A stretch of DNA of 64,000 bases from Pantoea trifolii (GTDB taxonomy: Bacteria > Pseudomonadota > Gammaproteobacteria > Enterobacterales > Enterobacteriaceae), in contig NZ_JANIET010000002.1 of the NCBI RefSeq assembly GCF_024506435.1, forward strand, positions 124,001 through 188,000. Direction: 5' to 3'. The notes under the pieces were generated by a model. The model ran no database searches and was not told the origin of the DNA. It saw only the letters and a program-made list of their open reading frames with translations. The position numbers and the translations under genes were made by a program. Below, piece after piece: positions 26,491-35,761 of this stretch; positions within the stretch are counted from its first letter, which is position 1; each line of letters opens with the position of its first letter.

Positions 26491-28686
26491 ATGGCAACTA
26501 TGTCCGTTAAAGCAAGAAATTCAGCAATACCTGCTGTGGCACGTCAATTCAGACTTAATCCTCTGTACCTTTCTCTGGCCTCAATTCTGTTGGTGGCACC
26601 GGCTGCCTTCAGCGTGGCCGCCGAAGAGACCCTTACCGTAAACGCCGACACGCGTGAAAGCGTGACCTCGCCGCTGCAAGGTTATGTGGCGAAAGAGAGC
26701 GCGGCGGGCACCAAAACGTCCACGCCTCTGCGCAAAACCCCGCAATCCATTTCGGTGATTACCCGTGAGCAGATGGACGATCAAGCCGCGGCTTCTGTTG
26801 CCGATGCGTTGAGCTACAGCAGCGGCGTGCTGACCAACTATCGCGGTAACTCCAACCGAAACGATGAGATCATCGCGCGCGGTTTCCGCTATGCGCCGAA
26901 ATTCCTCGATGGCCTGAGCTACGGTTTATCCGGCCAGGCGGGCGCAGCGGGGCAGATCGATCCTTGGTTGCTGGAGCGCGTAGAGATGATCCACGGCCCA
27001 GCATCTGTGCTGTATGGCCAGGTGAATCCAGGCGGCATTGTGGCGATGACCAGCAAGCGCCCAACCGCGCAGAGCATTCACAAAGTACAGCTCAGCACCG
27101 GCAACCAGCATTTGGGTGAAGCGGCGTTTGATTTCGGCGGCAAGCTGAATGATGACAACACGCTGTTCTACCGCCTGAACGGTATCGCCAGCACCAAACA
27201 TGAGTTCGTGAAGGACAATAAACAGCAGCGTATGGCGATTGCGCCAGCGATGACCTGGCTGCCAAACGCGGATACCAGCTTTACGCTGCTGACCATGTAC
27301 CAGAACGAGCCGAAAGCGGGTTATCGTAACTTCCTGCCGGCCAGCGGTACGTTGAAAGAGAGCAGCGCGGGTTACATTCCTTACGATTTCAACGTCAGCG
27401 ATCCGAGCTTCAACGAAGCCAAACGCGAACAGACCTCGATCGGCTATATCTTCGAGCACAATCTCAACGACAACCTGAGCTTCACGCAGAATCTGCGCTA
27501 CAGCAACATGGACGAATCGTACAAATATCTGGTGTATACCTTTGATGCGGATAACGATCACTCAATCAACCGTCGTCCGCAGCATGACAAGATCAAGTCG
27601 AAAGAGTTGGGCCTGGATAACCAGCTGAAAGCCACTTTTGAAACCGGCAACATCGCGCACACCGTGCTCGGCGGGCTCGATTACAAGTGGAGCGACGTGG
27701 ATAACAAACTGTGGCTCGACAGAGGCGATCAATACATTCTCGATTGGGCCAATCCAACGCGTATCAGCATCAACGAGAGTGATTTGACGTTGACTACCAG
27801 CACGCGCAAGAAGCTCGATCAGGTGGGCGTGTATTTGCAGGATCAGCTGGAGTGGAATCAGTGGAACCTGCTGCTCTCCGGACGTCACGACTGGAGCGAA
27901 GTGCGCACTCAGGATCGCACCGATAACAGCCAAACCCAGCAGAATGACAACAAGTTCACCGGCCGTGCAGGTCTGCTGTATGCCTTCGATAACGGCATTT
28001 CACCGTACGTCAGCTACAGCACCTCGTTCGAGCCCAACCTCAACAGCGGCGCGCCAGGCACCGATCCGTTCAAACCGACTACCGGCGAACAGACCGAAGT
28101 GGGCGTGAAGTATCAGCCGGTCGGTTGGGATGCGGTGTTCACCGTGTCGGCATTTGATATCACGCAAAAAAACATCACGGCGTATAACAGCGTGACCGGC
28201 TACAACGAACAGATTGGTAAAGTGCGTTCGAAGGGTATCGAAACCGAAGCGCATGCGCAGATTACGCCGGAGATCAAACTGTTAGCGGCTTATACCTATA
28301 CGGATGCGGTGACCAAAGAGAGCAGCATTACGGAGCGTATCGGTCATTCACCATCGAGCATTCCGCGTCATGCGGCGTCGGCGTGGGGCAGCTACACCTT
28401 CCTCGATGGCGTGCTGAGCGGCTTTACGCTGGGCAGCGGCGTGCGTTACACCGGCACCGCGCCAGCGGACGAAATTGGCGTCGACAAAGTCCCGCATTAC
28501 ACCTTGTATGATGCGATGGCCAAGTATGAGCTGGGCGAAGCGGCGAATTCGCTGCGCGGCACCACGCTGCAACTGAACGTCAACAATATCGCGGATAAGC
28601 ATTACGTAGCGTCATGCAGTAACGAAAGCGCCTGCTTCTACGGCAGCGGTCGCACCATCGTAGCGTCCGTCAGCTACAGCTGGTAA
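26491..28686 (+). CDS. TonB-dependent siderophore receptor (FhuA/Fct/FoxA-like)
   Basis: 731-residue outer-membrane receptor. An extended signal sequence ends near AAFSVAAEE, then comes a TonB box (EETLTVNAD, about residues 46-54), a plug domain ([42 protein letters not shown] string split at residues 165-185) and a 22-strand barrel ending in the aromatic residue W (VASVSYSW). The plug resembles FhuA/FoxA/FcuA-type receptors rather than FepA. The chrysobactin receptor Fct is, as I recall, also of this branch. ATG 26500 is an alternative start. Divergent from fes and probably takes up the product of the local NRPS. Confidence 0.9.
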   Translation: MATMSVKARNSAIPAVARQFRLNPLYLSLASILLVAPAAFSVAAEETLTVNADTRESVTSPLQGYVAKESAAGTKTSTPLRKTPQSISVITREQMDDQAAASVADALSYSSGVLTNYRGNSNRNDEIIARGFRYAPKFLDGLSYGLSGQAGAAGQIDPWLLERVEMIHGPASVLYGQVNPGGIVAMTSKRPTAQSIHKVQLSTGNQHLGEAAFDFGGKLNDDNTLFYRLNGIASTKHEFVKDNKQQRMAIAPAMTWLPNADTSFTLLTMYQNEPKAGYRNFLPASGTLKESSAGYIPYDFNVSDPSFNEAKREQTSIGYIFEHNLNDNLSFTQNLRYSNMDESYKYLVYTFDADNDHSINRRPQHDKIKSKELGLDNQLKATFETGNIAHTVLGGLDYKWSDVDNKLWLDRGDQYILDWANPTRISINESDLTLTTSTRKKLDQVGVYLQDQLEWNQWNLLLSGRHDWSEVRTQDRTDNSQTQQNDNKFTGRAGLLYAFDNGISPYVSYSTSFEPNLNSGAPGTDPFKPTTGEQTEVGVKYQPVGWDAVFTVSAFDITQKNITAYNSVTGYNEQIGKVRSKGIETEAHAQITPEIKLLAAYTYTDAVTKESSITERIGHSPSSIPRHAASAWGSYTFLDGVLSGFTLGSGVRYTGTAPADEIGVDKVPHYTLYDAMAKYELGEAANSLRGTTLQLNVNNIADKHYVASCSNESACFYGSGRTIVASVSYSW

Positions 28687-28694
28687 TTCCCACT

Positions 28695-28721
28695 GGCGGC
28701 CTCTCTGGCCGCCATTTCTTT
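28695..28721 (+). terminator. Terminator after the TonB receptor
   Basis: GGCGGCC-TCTCT-GGCCGCC stem-loop followed by ATTTCTTT, 9 bases after the receptor stop. Confidence 0.75.
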
Positions 28722-28858
28722 CGCATTCCGTGCGGCTCGCTTGCCACTAAGACACTTCTTAGCCGGTTTTCGGAAAATACTGTATTTGTGTGACTGTCAT
28801 CACTCTGCAAGGCGCGTTAAAATGAACGCTTCTCATTTAGCAGGGGTTTTTCGTCACG

Positions 28859-29344
28859 ATGTTATCGCGCTTCACATTAGCCACTTTGATGGCAACAATC
28901 ATGCTTACCGGCTGCGCCCGCCTTGCCGCCGTAACAGGTACATCACATGACAGCACTGCGACTGCGGATGCGTCCGCCGCTCAGCCTGCAACCGGCGCGC
29001 CAATCGACAACAACGATTCGCCTTCACCGTTCGAAACCGGCCCAACGGTAATCAACATTTCGCATGTGGTGACGCGTACCGATGACGGTTCTACTATTTA
29101 TGTGACGGTAGATGGCCAGGATGCAGGTCTGCTGAAGAAGGGTGAGAAGAGAGAAATTCGCGTTTCGCCTGGTAAACACCAGATTGGAGGTTACGTGCAG
29201 ACGCTGTTTGGTTTTGGCAAAGTGACCATCGCCTCTGTGGATGTCACCACCGATCCCAAAAGCCCGAAAAACGTGGTCTATTCTGTGACGCGCCAGAAGC
29301 CCGCGTTCAGCGAAACCGACGCCACGCCGCCAAATAATTCGTGA
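28859..29344 (+). CDS. Predicted lipoprotein of unknown function
   Basis: 161 residues. Residues 1-18 form a lipoprotein signal peptide with lipobox LTGC (lipidated Cys19; the next residues AR do not signal inner-membrane retention, so an outer-membrane location is plausible). A Ser/Thr/Ala/Pro-rich linker (about 25-60) is followed by a compact beta-rich domain (TVINISHVVTRTDDGSTIYVTVDGQ, KGEKREIRVSPGKHQIGGYV split around residues 62-115) that looks PEGA- or DUF-like. I do not recognise a named family. A single gene between the receptor and a repeat cluster; AGGGG lies upstream of the ATG. Confidence 0.75.
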   Translation: MLSRFTLATLMATIMLTGCARLAAVTGTSHDSTATADASAAQPATGAPIDNNDSPSPFETGPTVINISHVVTRTDDGSTIYVTVDGQDAGLLKKGEKREIRVSPGKHQIGGYVQTLFGFGKVTIASVDVTTDPKSPKNVVYSVTRQKPAFSETDATPPNNS

Positions 29345-29350
29345 TGTTTG

Positions 29351-29370
29351 GGTGCGTAAATATGCGCACC
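29351..29370. repeat. Family B palindromic repeat (degenerate)
   Basis: GGTGCGTAAATATGCGCACC, a slightly decayed copy of GGTGCGCATTTATGCGCACC, 6 bases after the lipoprotein stop and directly upstream of a family A copy. Confidence 0.75.
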
Positions 29371-29381
29371 AGCAAGGTTTT

Positions 29382-29405
29382 GTAGGGTCGCCATTCATGG
29401 CGACC
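29382..29405. repeat. Family A palindromic repeat with GTAG tail
   Basis: GTAG then GGTCGCCATTCATGGCGACC (29386-29405), between the convergent lipoprotein and LysE-type genes. Confidence 0.9.
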
Positions 29406-29413
29406 TCTAAACA

Positions 29414-30043
29414 TCAACTCCGGCTAAACACCAACTTCAATCCGGCAACTGTAAAGCAACAAGCCAGCAGCGCATCCAGCCCACGACGGATGCGGCGATA
29501 AAATGTCGCCATCACCGCAGTGGAAAACAACACCGCATAACCGCCAAACACCAGCACGCAAATCGCCGCGCAGCCTGCAATAATCATCGGCAAGGTTGAT
29601 GCCGCTGCACCCGGTTTTAACGCCACCGACATAATCGCCACCCACGTCAAAATCGCTTTAGGATTGCCGACGTGCATCAACATGCCCTGACGAAACATTT
29701 TGCCGAAGTGCGCTTTTTCGCTGCCCGGCGCGAATTCGCTGGCATCTGGCTTACGCAGCGCCGATTTCCCCGCCTTAAACGCCAGCCACAGCAGATACAA
29801 TCCGCCGCCAATCTTCAGCACAATCAGCAGTTGTGCGAAAGTGGCCAGCACGGTGAGCACGCCGCAGGCCGCCAGCAGCGCCCACATCATCGAACCGCCA
29901 ATCACGCCGCTGGCTAATGCCAGCGCCGCGCCGCGTCCCTGTTTCATCGCCGTACCCATAATCGCCATGTTGCTCGGGCCAGGACTGGCGGTGGCGACGA
30001 AATAGGTGGTGTAGATCAGAATCAGTTCATGTGACAGCGCCAT
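29414..30043 (-). CDS. LysE/RhtB family exporter
   Basis: 209-residue inner-membrane exporter with six hydrophobic segments. The family signature near residues 14-30 (TYFVATASPGPSNMAIMG) and the helix 4 motif MLMHVGNPKAILTWVA are clear. The family exports amino acids or homoserine lactones and related compounds; substrate is unknown. AGAGGAAC lies 5 bases upstream of the ATG. Monocistronic. Confidence 0.9.
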   Translation of the reverse strand: MALSHELILIYTTYFVATASPGPSNMAIMGTAMKQGRGAALALASGVIGGSMMWALLAACGVLTVLATFAQLLIVLKIGGGLYLLWLAFKAGKSALRKPDASEFAPGSEKAHFGKMFRQGMLMHVGNPKAILTWVAIMSVALKPGAAASTLPMIIAGCAAICVLVFGGYAVLFSTAVMATFYRRIRRGLDALLACCFTVAGLKLVFSRS

Positions 30044-30136
30044 AGGTTCCTCTACGATGGCGGAAGGGAACTCACGTTATATCGCCTGAAACTGGATTCT
30101 TCCAGAATGGTTTAGCGATTTATCTCTGCTGCACGA

Positions 30137-30448
30137 TTAATTCCCGTGCAACTCCTTCCGTAACAGCACCAACTCGCCCGCCAGGTCGCGGCACAGCATC
30201 GCCGTCATCAGATGATCCTGCGCATGCACTAAAATCAGCGTGACCGGCACTTTGCCGCAGCCTTCATCGGCGCCAATCAATGCGGTCTGGATTTTATGCG
30301 CCGCTTTGGCGGCCTCATCTGACGCCGCCAACGCCTCATCGGCACCTTGCCAGTCAGCTTTGCGCGCCTGCTGAATCGCCATCATGGCTTGCGATCTTGC
30401 CTCACCAGCATTAATCAGCAACTCCATCATCGTTTGTTCAAAATCCAT
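30137..30448 (-). CDS. PTS IIA component, lactose/cellobiose family
   Basis: 103-residue ChbA/LacF-type IIA phosphocarrier: three-helix bundle with MMELLINAGEARSQAMMAIQQA at the N-terminus (split across residues 7-28), then LVHAQDHLMTA (about residues 73-83) holding the phosphorylated His. It passes phosphate from HPr to the IIB encoded at 33398. Unusually for a chb-like set, this gene is transcribed away from its IIC/GH1/IIB partners, with shared operators in between. Confidence 0.93.
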   Translation of the reverse strand: MDFEQTMMELLINAGEARSQAMMAIQQARKADWQGADEALAASDEAAKAAHKIQTALIGADEGCGKVPVTLILVHAQDHLMTAMLCRDLAGELVLLRKELHGN

Positions 30449-30462
30449 ATTCGCCTCACTTA

Positions 30463-30567
30463 TTGGTATGCCAAAATGGTGGTAACGATGCTACCGGAAT
30501 ACCAAAAAGGAGTTACGCGAGCATGATCACAGAAATTAAGCGCGAATATCGCCATTTTGGTATGCCA
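30463..30567. promoter_or_regulatory. Three probable repressor operators in the PTS divergent promoter
   Basis: TTGGTATGCCAA (30463-30474), TTGGTATTCCGG on the minus strand (30494-30505) and TTGGTATGCCA (30557-30567) recur within 105 bases. They resemble the ExuR/UxuR operator TTGGTATACCAA, and the operon ends with an ExuR-like GntR regulator. They would control both the IIA gene and the IIC-GH1-IIB-regulator genes. Confidence 0.7.
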
Positions 30568-30616
30568 CGAACTATCAAGCTGATGCATAACACCTAAAAC
30601 CGCTGAGGGTTGACCA

Positions 30617-31951
30617 ATGTCTCTACAGGAACGTCTTATCGATTCGCTGGGTAGCTTTGCCACGCGATTCAATAGCTACCGCTACATCATGGCGATAAAA
30701 GCCTCGTTCATCACGCTGATGCCGGTGATCATTGTCGGCGCGTTTTCGGTGCTGATTTCCAACATGGTGCTGGACCCGAAAAATGGACTCGCCAGTTTCT
30801 CTGCGCTGTCGTTTCTCGCCGATTTAAAACCGATCACCAGCAGCATTAACTACGCCACGCTGAGTTTTCTGAATATTGGCGCGGTGTTTCTGATTGGTAT
30901 CGAACTGGGCCGCATCAACGGTATCAAAACGTTGTTTCCCGGCCTGTTGGCGATCATCTGCTTCATCTCGGTGACGCCCACCACGCTGCAAATGCTGGTG
31001 GATGGCCAGATGCATGTGGTCACCGATGTGCTGGCGAAACAGTTCTCCGATACCAAAAGTCTGTTCCTCGGCATGTTTATCGCCATTCTGTCGGTAGAGA
31101 TTTACTGCCGGCTGGAGCAGGTTGAACGGCTAAAAATCAAAATGCCGGATACCGTGCCGCCGAACGTTGCTGCGTCATTTTCCGCGCTGATCCCGTCGAT
31201 CATCACCGTCTCGCTGGTCGCTACGTTTGGCTTTATCTTCCATCAGATCACCGGCATGTACCTGTACGACGCGGTGTACAAAGTGGTGCAGCAGCCACTG
31301 GAATCGGTGGTGCAGAGCTTGTGGGGCATTCTGTTGCTGATGTTTGTTGCCCAGCTTTTTTGGGTGATTGGTATTCACGGCAACCAGATGGTGAAACCGA
31401 TTCGTGAGCCGCTGCTGCTGGGGGCGATTCTGGTCAACATGAACGCCTTCGAGCAGGGCAAGGAAGCGCCGAACATCATCACCATGCCGTTCTGGGATGT
31501 GTACATGAGCATCGGCGGTTCCGGCCTGACGATTGGATTGTTAACCGCGGTGATGATTGCCACCAAACGCAAAGAGATGCGGGAAATCGCCAAGCTGTCG
31601 TTTGGACCTGGCTTATTCAACATCAATGAGCCGGTAATTTTTGGTATGCCGATCATGCTGAATCCTATTCTCGCCATTCCTTTCATTATTACGCCGTTAG
31701 TCACCGGTTCAATTGGCTATTTCGCCACGGTGATGGGCTTCGCCGGTAAAGCGGTGGTGATGGTTCCCTGGACCACGCCGCCAATTATCAACGCGTGGCT
31801 TTCTACCGCCGGTTCGATGGGCGCGGTAGTGACGCAAATTATCTGCATCGTGGTTTCGGTATTGATTTATCTGCCGTTTGTCAAAGTGGCGGCACGTCGC
31901 GCCGAAGCGGCGGAAGCAAAAAATCTGCAAGCCGAGCTGGCACAAAATTAA
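30617..31951 (+). CDS. PTS IIC permease, lactose/cellobiose family
   Basis: 444-residue membrane component that transports and phosphorylates a beta-glucoside or similar disaccharide. The family marker regions are visible: the NPGG-like sugar site region FGPGLFNINEPVIFGMPIMLNPIL (split across residues 332-356) and WIGIHG-like VIGIHGNQM. GAGGGT precedes the ATG. It is followed by the GH1 gene after 9 bases, then IIB and the regulator. Confidence 0.93.
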   Translation: MSLQERLIDSLGSFATRFNSYRYIMAIKASFITLMPVIIVGAFSVLISNMVLDPKNGLASFSALSFLADLKPITSSINYATLSFLNIGAVFLIGIELGRINGIKTLFPGLLAIICFISVTPTTLQMLVDGQMHVVTDVLAKQFSDTKSLFLGMFIAILSVEIYCRLEQVERLKIKMPDTVPPNVAASFSALIPSIITVSLVATFGFIFHQITGMYLYDAVYKVVQQPLESVVQSLWGILLLMFVAQLFWVIGIHGNQMVKPIREPLLLGAILVNMNAFEQGKEAPNIITMPFWDVYMSIGGSGLTIGLLTAVMIATKRKEMREIAKLSFGPGLFNINEPVIFGMPIMLNPILAIPFIITPLVTGSIGYFATVMGFAGKAVVMVPWTTPPIINAWLSTAGSMGAVVTQIICIVVSVLIYLPFVKVAARRAEAAEAKNLQAELAQN

Positions 31952-31960
31952 GGAGATTCG

Positions 31961-33388
31961 ATGAGTAAGCACACCATTGCGCTGCCGCAGGGCTTTATCC
32001 TCGGCGCGGCGGCATCGGCCTGGCAAACCGAAGGCTGGAGCGGCAAAAAAGCCGGGCAGGATTCCTATCTGGATGCCTGGTACCAGCAGGATCGTCATGT
32101 CTGGCACAACGGTTATGGACCGGCGGTGGCGACCGATTTTATCAACCGCTTCCGCGAAGACGTGGCGCTGATGAAAGCGGCAGGGCTGACGCACTATCGC
32201 ACCTCAATCAACTGGTCTCGTTTTCTCACCGACTATGAAAACGCGGTGGTTGATGAAGGGTACGCGGCCTATTACGACCAGTTGATTGATGAGATGCAAC
32301 GTCAGGGCATTGAACTGATGTTGTGCCTCGAACATTACGAACTGCCGCTGCAGTTGCTGGAAGAGTACGGCGGCTGGCAATCAAAACATGTGGTGGAGTT
32401 GTTTATCCGCTATGTCGAAAAAGTGTTTGCCCGCTACGCCGGAAAAGTGACGCGCTGGTTTGTTTTCAATGAGCCGATTGTGGTGCAGACGCGCGTCTAT
32501 CTTGATGCGCTGCGCTGGCCGTATGAGCAGAACACGCATAAGTGGATGCAGTGGAATCATCATAAAAATCTCGCCACGGCGAAGGTGGTGAAACTGTTCC
32601 GCCAGCAGGGTTATGCTGGCACGGTGGGCACCATTCTTAATCCTGAGGTGACCTATCCGCGCTCGTCGGCGGCGCACGATGTGAAAGCCGCGAAAATCTA
32701 CGATCTGTTCTACAACCGGGTATTCCTCGACCCGGCGATCAAAGGCGTTTATCCAGCTGAATTGTTGCAGCTGCTGGATAAACATGAAGTGCAGTGGGAC
32801 GTCACCGAGGAAGAGCTGGCGATCATTGCCGCCAACACCGTCGATGAAGTGGGGCTAAATCTTTACTATCCGCATCGCGTAAAAGCGCCGTCTCGTGCGT
32901 GGCATCCGGAGACGCCGTTCCATCCGGCCTTTTACTACGAACATTTTGAGCTGCCGGGCCGCCGCATGAACAGCTCGCGTGGCTGGGAAATTCAACCGCG
33001 CATTGTCTTCGACATGGCGCAGCGCATGAAAGAGGAGTATGGCAATCTGCCGTGGTTTGTGGCCGAGAGCGGCATGGGCATCGAAAACGAAGCGCAATTT
33101 AAGAATGCACAGGGGGAAATCCAGGACGACTACCGCATCAACTTTATTGCTGAACACCTTTACCAGGCGGTGCGTGCGCGTGAAGCGGGCAGCAACTGTC
33201 TGGGCTACATGTTGTGGGCGTTTACCGACAATGTTTCGCCAATGAACGCCTTCAAAAATCGTTACGGACTGATCGAGATCGACCTCGACAACCAGCGGCA
33301 GCGGCGCATGAAGAAATCCGCGCACTGGTTCCGTCAGTTGCGTGACACTCAGCAATTGACCCTCAACATTGACGATGAAGCCAAATAA
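31961..33388 (+). CDS. 6-phospho-beta-glucosidase, GH1 family
   Basis: 475-residue (beta/alpha)8 retaining glycosidase that hydrolyses the phosphorylated disaccharide delivered by the PTS. The acid/base Glu is in FVFNEPIV (about residue 170) and the nucleophile Glu in WFVAESGMG (about residue 370; most GH1 enzymes have TENG at this site). The N-terminus QGFILGAAASAWQTEG fits the GH1 FLWGAATAAYQVEG pattern. No signal peptide. GH1 can also act on 6-phospho-galactosides, so the sugar is uncertain. Confidence 0.92.
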   Translation: MSKHTIALPQGFILGAAASAWQTEGWSGKKAGQDSYLDAWYQQDRHVWHNGYGPAVATDFINRFREDVALMKAAGLTHYRTSINWSRFLTDYENAVVDEGYAAYYDQLIDEMQRQGIELMLCLEHYELPLQLLEEYGGWQSKHVVELFIRYVEKVFARYAGKVTRWFVFNEPIVVQTRVYLDALRWPYEQNTHKWMQWNHHKNLATAKVVKLFRQQGYAGTVGTILNPEVTYPRSSAAHDVKAAKIYDLFYNRVFLDPAIKGVYPAELLQLLDKHEVQWDVTEEELAIIAANTVDEVGLNLYYPHRVKAPSRAWHPETPFHPAFYYEHFELPGRRMNSSRGWEIQPRIVFDMAQRMKEEYGNLPWFVAESGMGIENEAQFKNAQGEIQDDYRINFIAEHLYQAVRAREAGSNCLGYMLWAFTDNVSPMNAFKNRYGLIEIDLDNQRQRRMKKSAHWFRQLRDTQQLTLNIDDEAK

Positions 33389-33397
33389 GGACCACCG

Positions 33398-33715
33398 ATG
33401 AAACGCATTATTTTGGCCTGCGCAGCAGGCATGTCGACTTCGATGTTAGTTACCCGCATTGAGAAAGAGGCGGTAGCACGCGGTCTTGAATACCAGATCT
33501 ACGCCATCCCGGAACAGAACCTGCGTGAAGAGTTACAAAATTACGGTCAGGACGTGGTAGTGGTGCTGCTGGGACCGCAGGTGCGCTTTAAGCTTGAGGA
33601 GAATAAAAAGCTGACCGACAGCTATCAACTGCCGATTGCGGTGATCGATACCGTGGCTTACGGTACGTTGAATGGTGCAAAGGTACTCGATCAGGCGCTG
33701 GCTTTGGTACACTAG
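33398..33715 (+). CDS. PTS IIB component, lactose/cellobiose family
   Basis: 105-residue IIB. The phospho-accepting cysteine is Cys8 in the loop ACAAGMSTSMLV at the N-terminus, the usual place in ChbB. Later QVRFKLEE and IDTVAYGTLNGAKVLDQAL match the family. It lies 9 bases after the GH1 gene with AGGA before the ATG. Confidence 0.93.
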   Translation: MKRIILACAAGMSTSMLVTRIEKEAVARGLEYQIYAIPEQNLREELQNYGQDVVVVLLGPQVRFKLEENKKLTDSYQLPIAVIDTVAYGTLNGAKVLDQALALVH

Positions 33716-33772
33716 CGCCCAGATAGCAGTCAGGTTCCGGCTCGCACAGGACGCGGCCGGGCCGAATGCACC

Positions 33773-34567
33773 ATGATGCAAAAGGGTGAGAGCGTGGAAA
33801 AAGCCGAAGCGCCACAAGAGAAAAAGCAGTATCAGGAAATTGGTCAGCATCTGCGTCAGCAAATCCTCGATGGCAATTACCCGGTTGGCTCACGACTGCC
33901 GCCAGAGCGCCAGTTGGCGGAAACCTGGGGCGTGAGCCGCACCATTGTGCGTGAAGCGTTGCTGATGCTGGAGCTGGAAGGCACTGTGGATATACGTCAA
34001 AGTTCCGGCGTTTACGTGATGCGCATTCCTTCGGAAAGCGAGGATGCGGAAGAGGCGTTTTTCCGCAGCGATGTCGGCCCGTTTGAGATGTTGCAGGCGC
34101 GTCAATTGCTGGAGAGCAATATCGCCGCCTTTGCTGCGAAAATGGCCACCAAAGCCGATATCGAAAACCTGCGCCGCACGCTGGAACAGGAGCAGCGCGC
34201 CATCGCGCTCAACGACAGCAGCCAGGATAATGACAAGTTATTTCATTTGCTGCTGGCGGGCGCGACGCAAAATCAGATGCTGCTCGATACGGTCACCAGC
34301 GTCTGGCGCCACCATGAAGCCAGCCCGCTGTGGCAGCAGCTGCGGCCGCAGTATGAGACCCGCGCCTATCGCCTGAAGTGGCTGGGCGATCATCAAACCA
34401 TTCTGGCCGCGCTACGACGTCGTGATGTGATGGGTTCCTGGCAGGCGATGTGGCAGCACCTGGAAAACGTCAAGAACACGCTGCTGGAGTTATCCGATGC
34501 CGATGCGCCGGACTTTGATGGCTATCTGTTCGAATCGGTACCGATTTTTCAGGGTAAATTGATGTGA
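33773..34567 (+). CDS. GntR/FadR family regulator, ExuR/UxuR-like
   Basis: 264 residues. The N-terminal winged helix (QEIGQHLRQQILDGNYPVGSRLPPERQLA then TWGVSRTIVREALLMLELEG, about residues 22-78) is followed by a FadR-type C-terminal domain whose GPFEMLQARQLLESNIAAFAA closely follows E. coli ExuR ([21 protein letters not shown]); the late MWQHLENVKNTL also matches. In E. coli, ExuR and UxuR repress hexuronate genes; here the neighbour is a PTS/GH1 set, so effector specificity has probably changed. GTG 33794 is an alternative start. Confidence 0.88.
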   Translation: MMQKGESVEKAEAPQEKKQYQEIGQHLRQQILDGNYPVGSRLPPERQLAETWGVSRTIVREALLMLELEGTVDIRQSSGVYVMRIPSESEDAEEAFFRSDVGPFEMLQARQLLESNIAAFAAKMATKADIENLRRTLEQEQRAIALNDSSQDNDKLFHLLLAGATQNQMLLDTVTSVWRHHEASPLWQQLRPQYETRAYRLKWLGDHQTILAALRRRDVMGSWQAMWQHLENVKNTLLELSDADAPDFDGYLFESVPIFQGKLM

Positions 34568-34570
34568 TGA

Positions 34571-34630
34571 GGTCGCCATAAATGGCGCCCCTACAAACCC
34601 GCTGTCGTAGGGTCGCCATTCATGGCGACC
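34571..34630. repeat. Paired family A palindromes, tails facing each other
   Basis: GGTCGCCATAAATGGCGCCC (34571-34590, one mismatch) with tail CTACAAACCC, then CGTAG and GGTCGCCATTCATGGCGACC (34611-34630). The two tails face inward, giving a BIME-like pair. Confidence 0.88.
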
Positions 34631-34631
34631 A

Positions 34632-34651
34632 GGTGCGCATTTATGCGCACC
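34632..34651. repeat. Family B palindromic repeat
   Basis: GGTGCGCATTTATGCGCACC, a perfect copy, one base after the paired family A element. Confidence 0.88.
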
Positions 34652-35073
34652 GCCACGGTGCAATGTAACATTGCCCCCAATTATTTAACCGCTGAAAACT
34701 GAAGCCTTTATTTATTTTCTTATGGCTCCGCATTAATTACTGCACCAAATTGTGACGCGCATCGCTCTATTTAATCATTAATGCACTTAATTTGTGCCTC
34801 TTCTCATAAAACAGATATAAGAAAACACTATATCAGCGTGAAATCCGATTTATTGCAGCATTTAACTGATCCATGTATTAATAATTAAGTTGATATTGTG
34901 GTTATTAATCATATGTTTAATTCGCCATCTTCCGTATAAAACCCCCATTTTTTCGTTAATTTAAAACCTCGCACCTGTCATATTCATGTAAAAAAGACGT
35001 TGCACACCCAATTTTTAAAATGATAAAAGTTTCTCACTTGATAATACTTTTTCATTTTAAAAGGTGACCAATA
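34652..35073. other. AT-rich intergenic region upstream of the RraA/HyuAB operon
   Basis: About 420 bases with no convincing gene, clearly richer in A and T than its surroundings. It must carry the promoter of the following operon. RBS AAGGTG lies just before the RraA-like ATG. I see no clean palindromic TetR operator. Confidence 0.6.
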
Positions 35074-35706
35074 ATGGCTCTTGAAACGGCTGAAGTGCGT
35101 ATTTCGACATCCTGGCAGCGCCCGGAAAATAAATGGCTGGCGGCATTTGCCGAATTTCCGGTTGCCAACATTGGCGATGCGATGGAAAGGCTCAATATGT
35201 GCGATGGCGGCATTGTTCCGGTCTCCTCCAACACGGCATTTGTCGGCTTTGCCTTTCCGGTTCAGGTCACGGCTGGCGACAACGCGGCGGTGATCCGCGC
35301 GCTGGATCACATCCAACCGGGCGACGTGATGATGATTAACGGCCAGGGTCACATCGATCGGGCGCTAGTGGGTGAGCAGCTGACGCAGCGTTTTCAGCAT
35401 GCCGGTGCGGTGGCACAGGTGATCGACGGCGCAGTTCGCGATCGTAGCGTGATTGAATCCACCGGTTTACCCACGTTCTGTCGCGGCACCACACCGGCGG
35501 GTCCATTCAAAAACGGTCCGGGCGTGATTGGTGAACCGGTGGCGATTGGCGGCGTAGTGTGCTGCGCGGGTGACATCGTGGTCGGCGACGATGATGGCGT
35601 GATCATCATTCCCTTCTGGCGCGCCGAAGCGGTATTAACGGCGGTACAGGAAGTGGCGCGCCGTGAAGCAGAAATGACGGCAGAAGTGACGCGTCAGTAT
35701 AAATAA
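35074..35706 (+). CDS. RraA-like aldolase/decarboxylase
   Basis: 210-residue RraA fold protein (HMG/CHA aldolase, oxaloacetate decarboxylase and RNase E inhibitor superfamily). The active-site Arg-Asp is present in VIDGAVRDRS, with GDVMMINGQGHIDRALVGEQL before it and GDIVVGDDDGVIIIP after it, so a metal-dependent retro-aldolase or beta-keto acid decarboxylase is more likely than an RraA RNase regulator. First gene of the RraA-MHS-HyuAB-SDR-aminotransferase unit. Substrate unknown. Confidence 0.87.
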   Translation: MALETAEVRISTSWQRPENKWLAAFAEFPVANIGDAMERLNMCDGGIVPVSSNTAFVGFAFPVQVTAGDNAAVIRALDHIQPGDVMMINGQGHIDRALVGEQLTQRFQHAGAVAQVIDGAVRDRSVIESTGLPTFCRGTTPAGPFKNGPGVIGEPVAIGGVVCCAGDIVVGDDDGVIIIPFWRAEAVLTAVQEVARREAEMTAEVTRQYK

Positions 35707-35761
35707 GCCGCTGGCTTAGCGCATTCCGGGGATGTTTTCACCACACTTTCAGGGCAAACCA

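Noticed and set aside
13923..28686. Classic enterobactin cluster with missing genes
   Set aside because: The NRPS has an extra C-A-T-E module, so the product is not simple enterobactin; the missing ent genes are assumed to be at another locus, not lost from this one.
28741..28950. 69-codon open frame overlapping the start of the lipoprotein gene
   Set aside because: No RBS or similarity, and it overlaps a well-formed lipoprotein signal peptide in another frame.
34571..34651. Repeat cluster as a CRISPR array
   Set aside because: Repeats are palindromic, few, irregularly spaced and mixed between two families; no cas gene is near.
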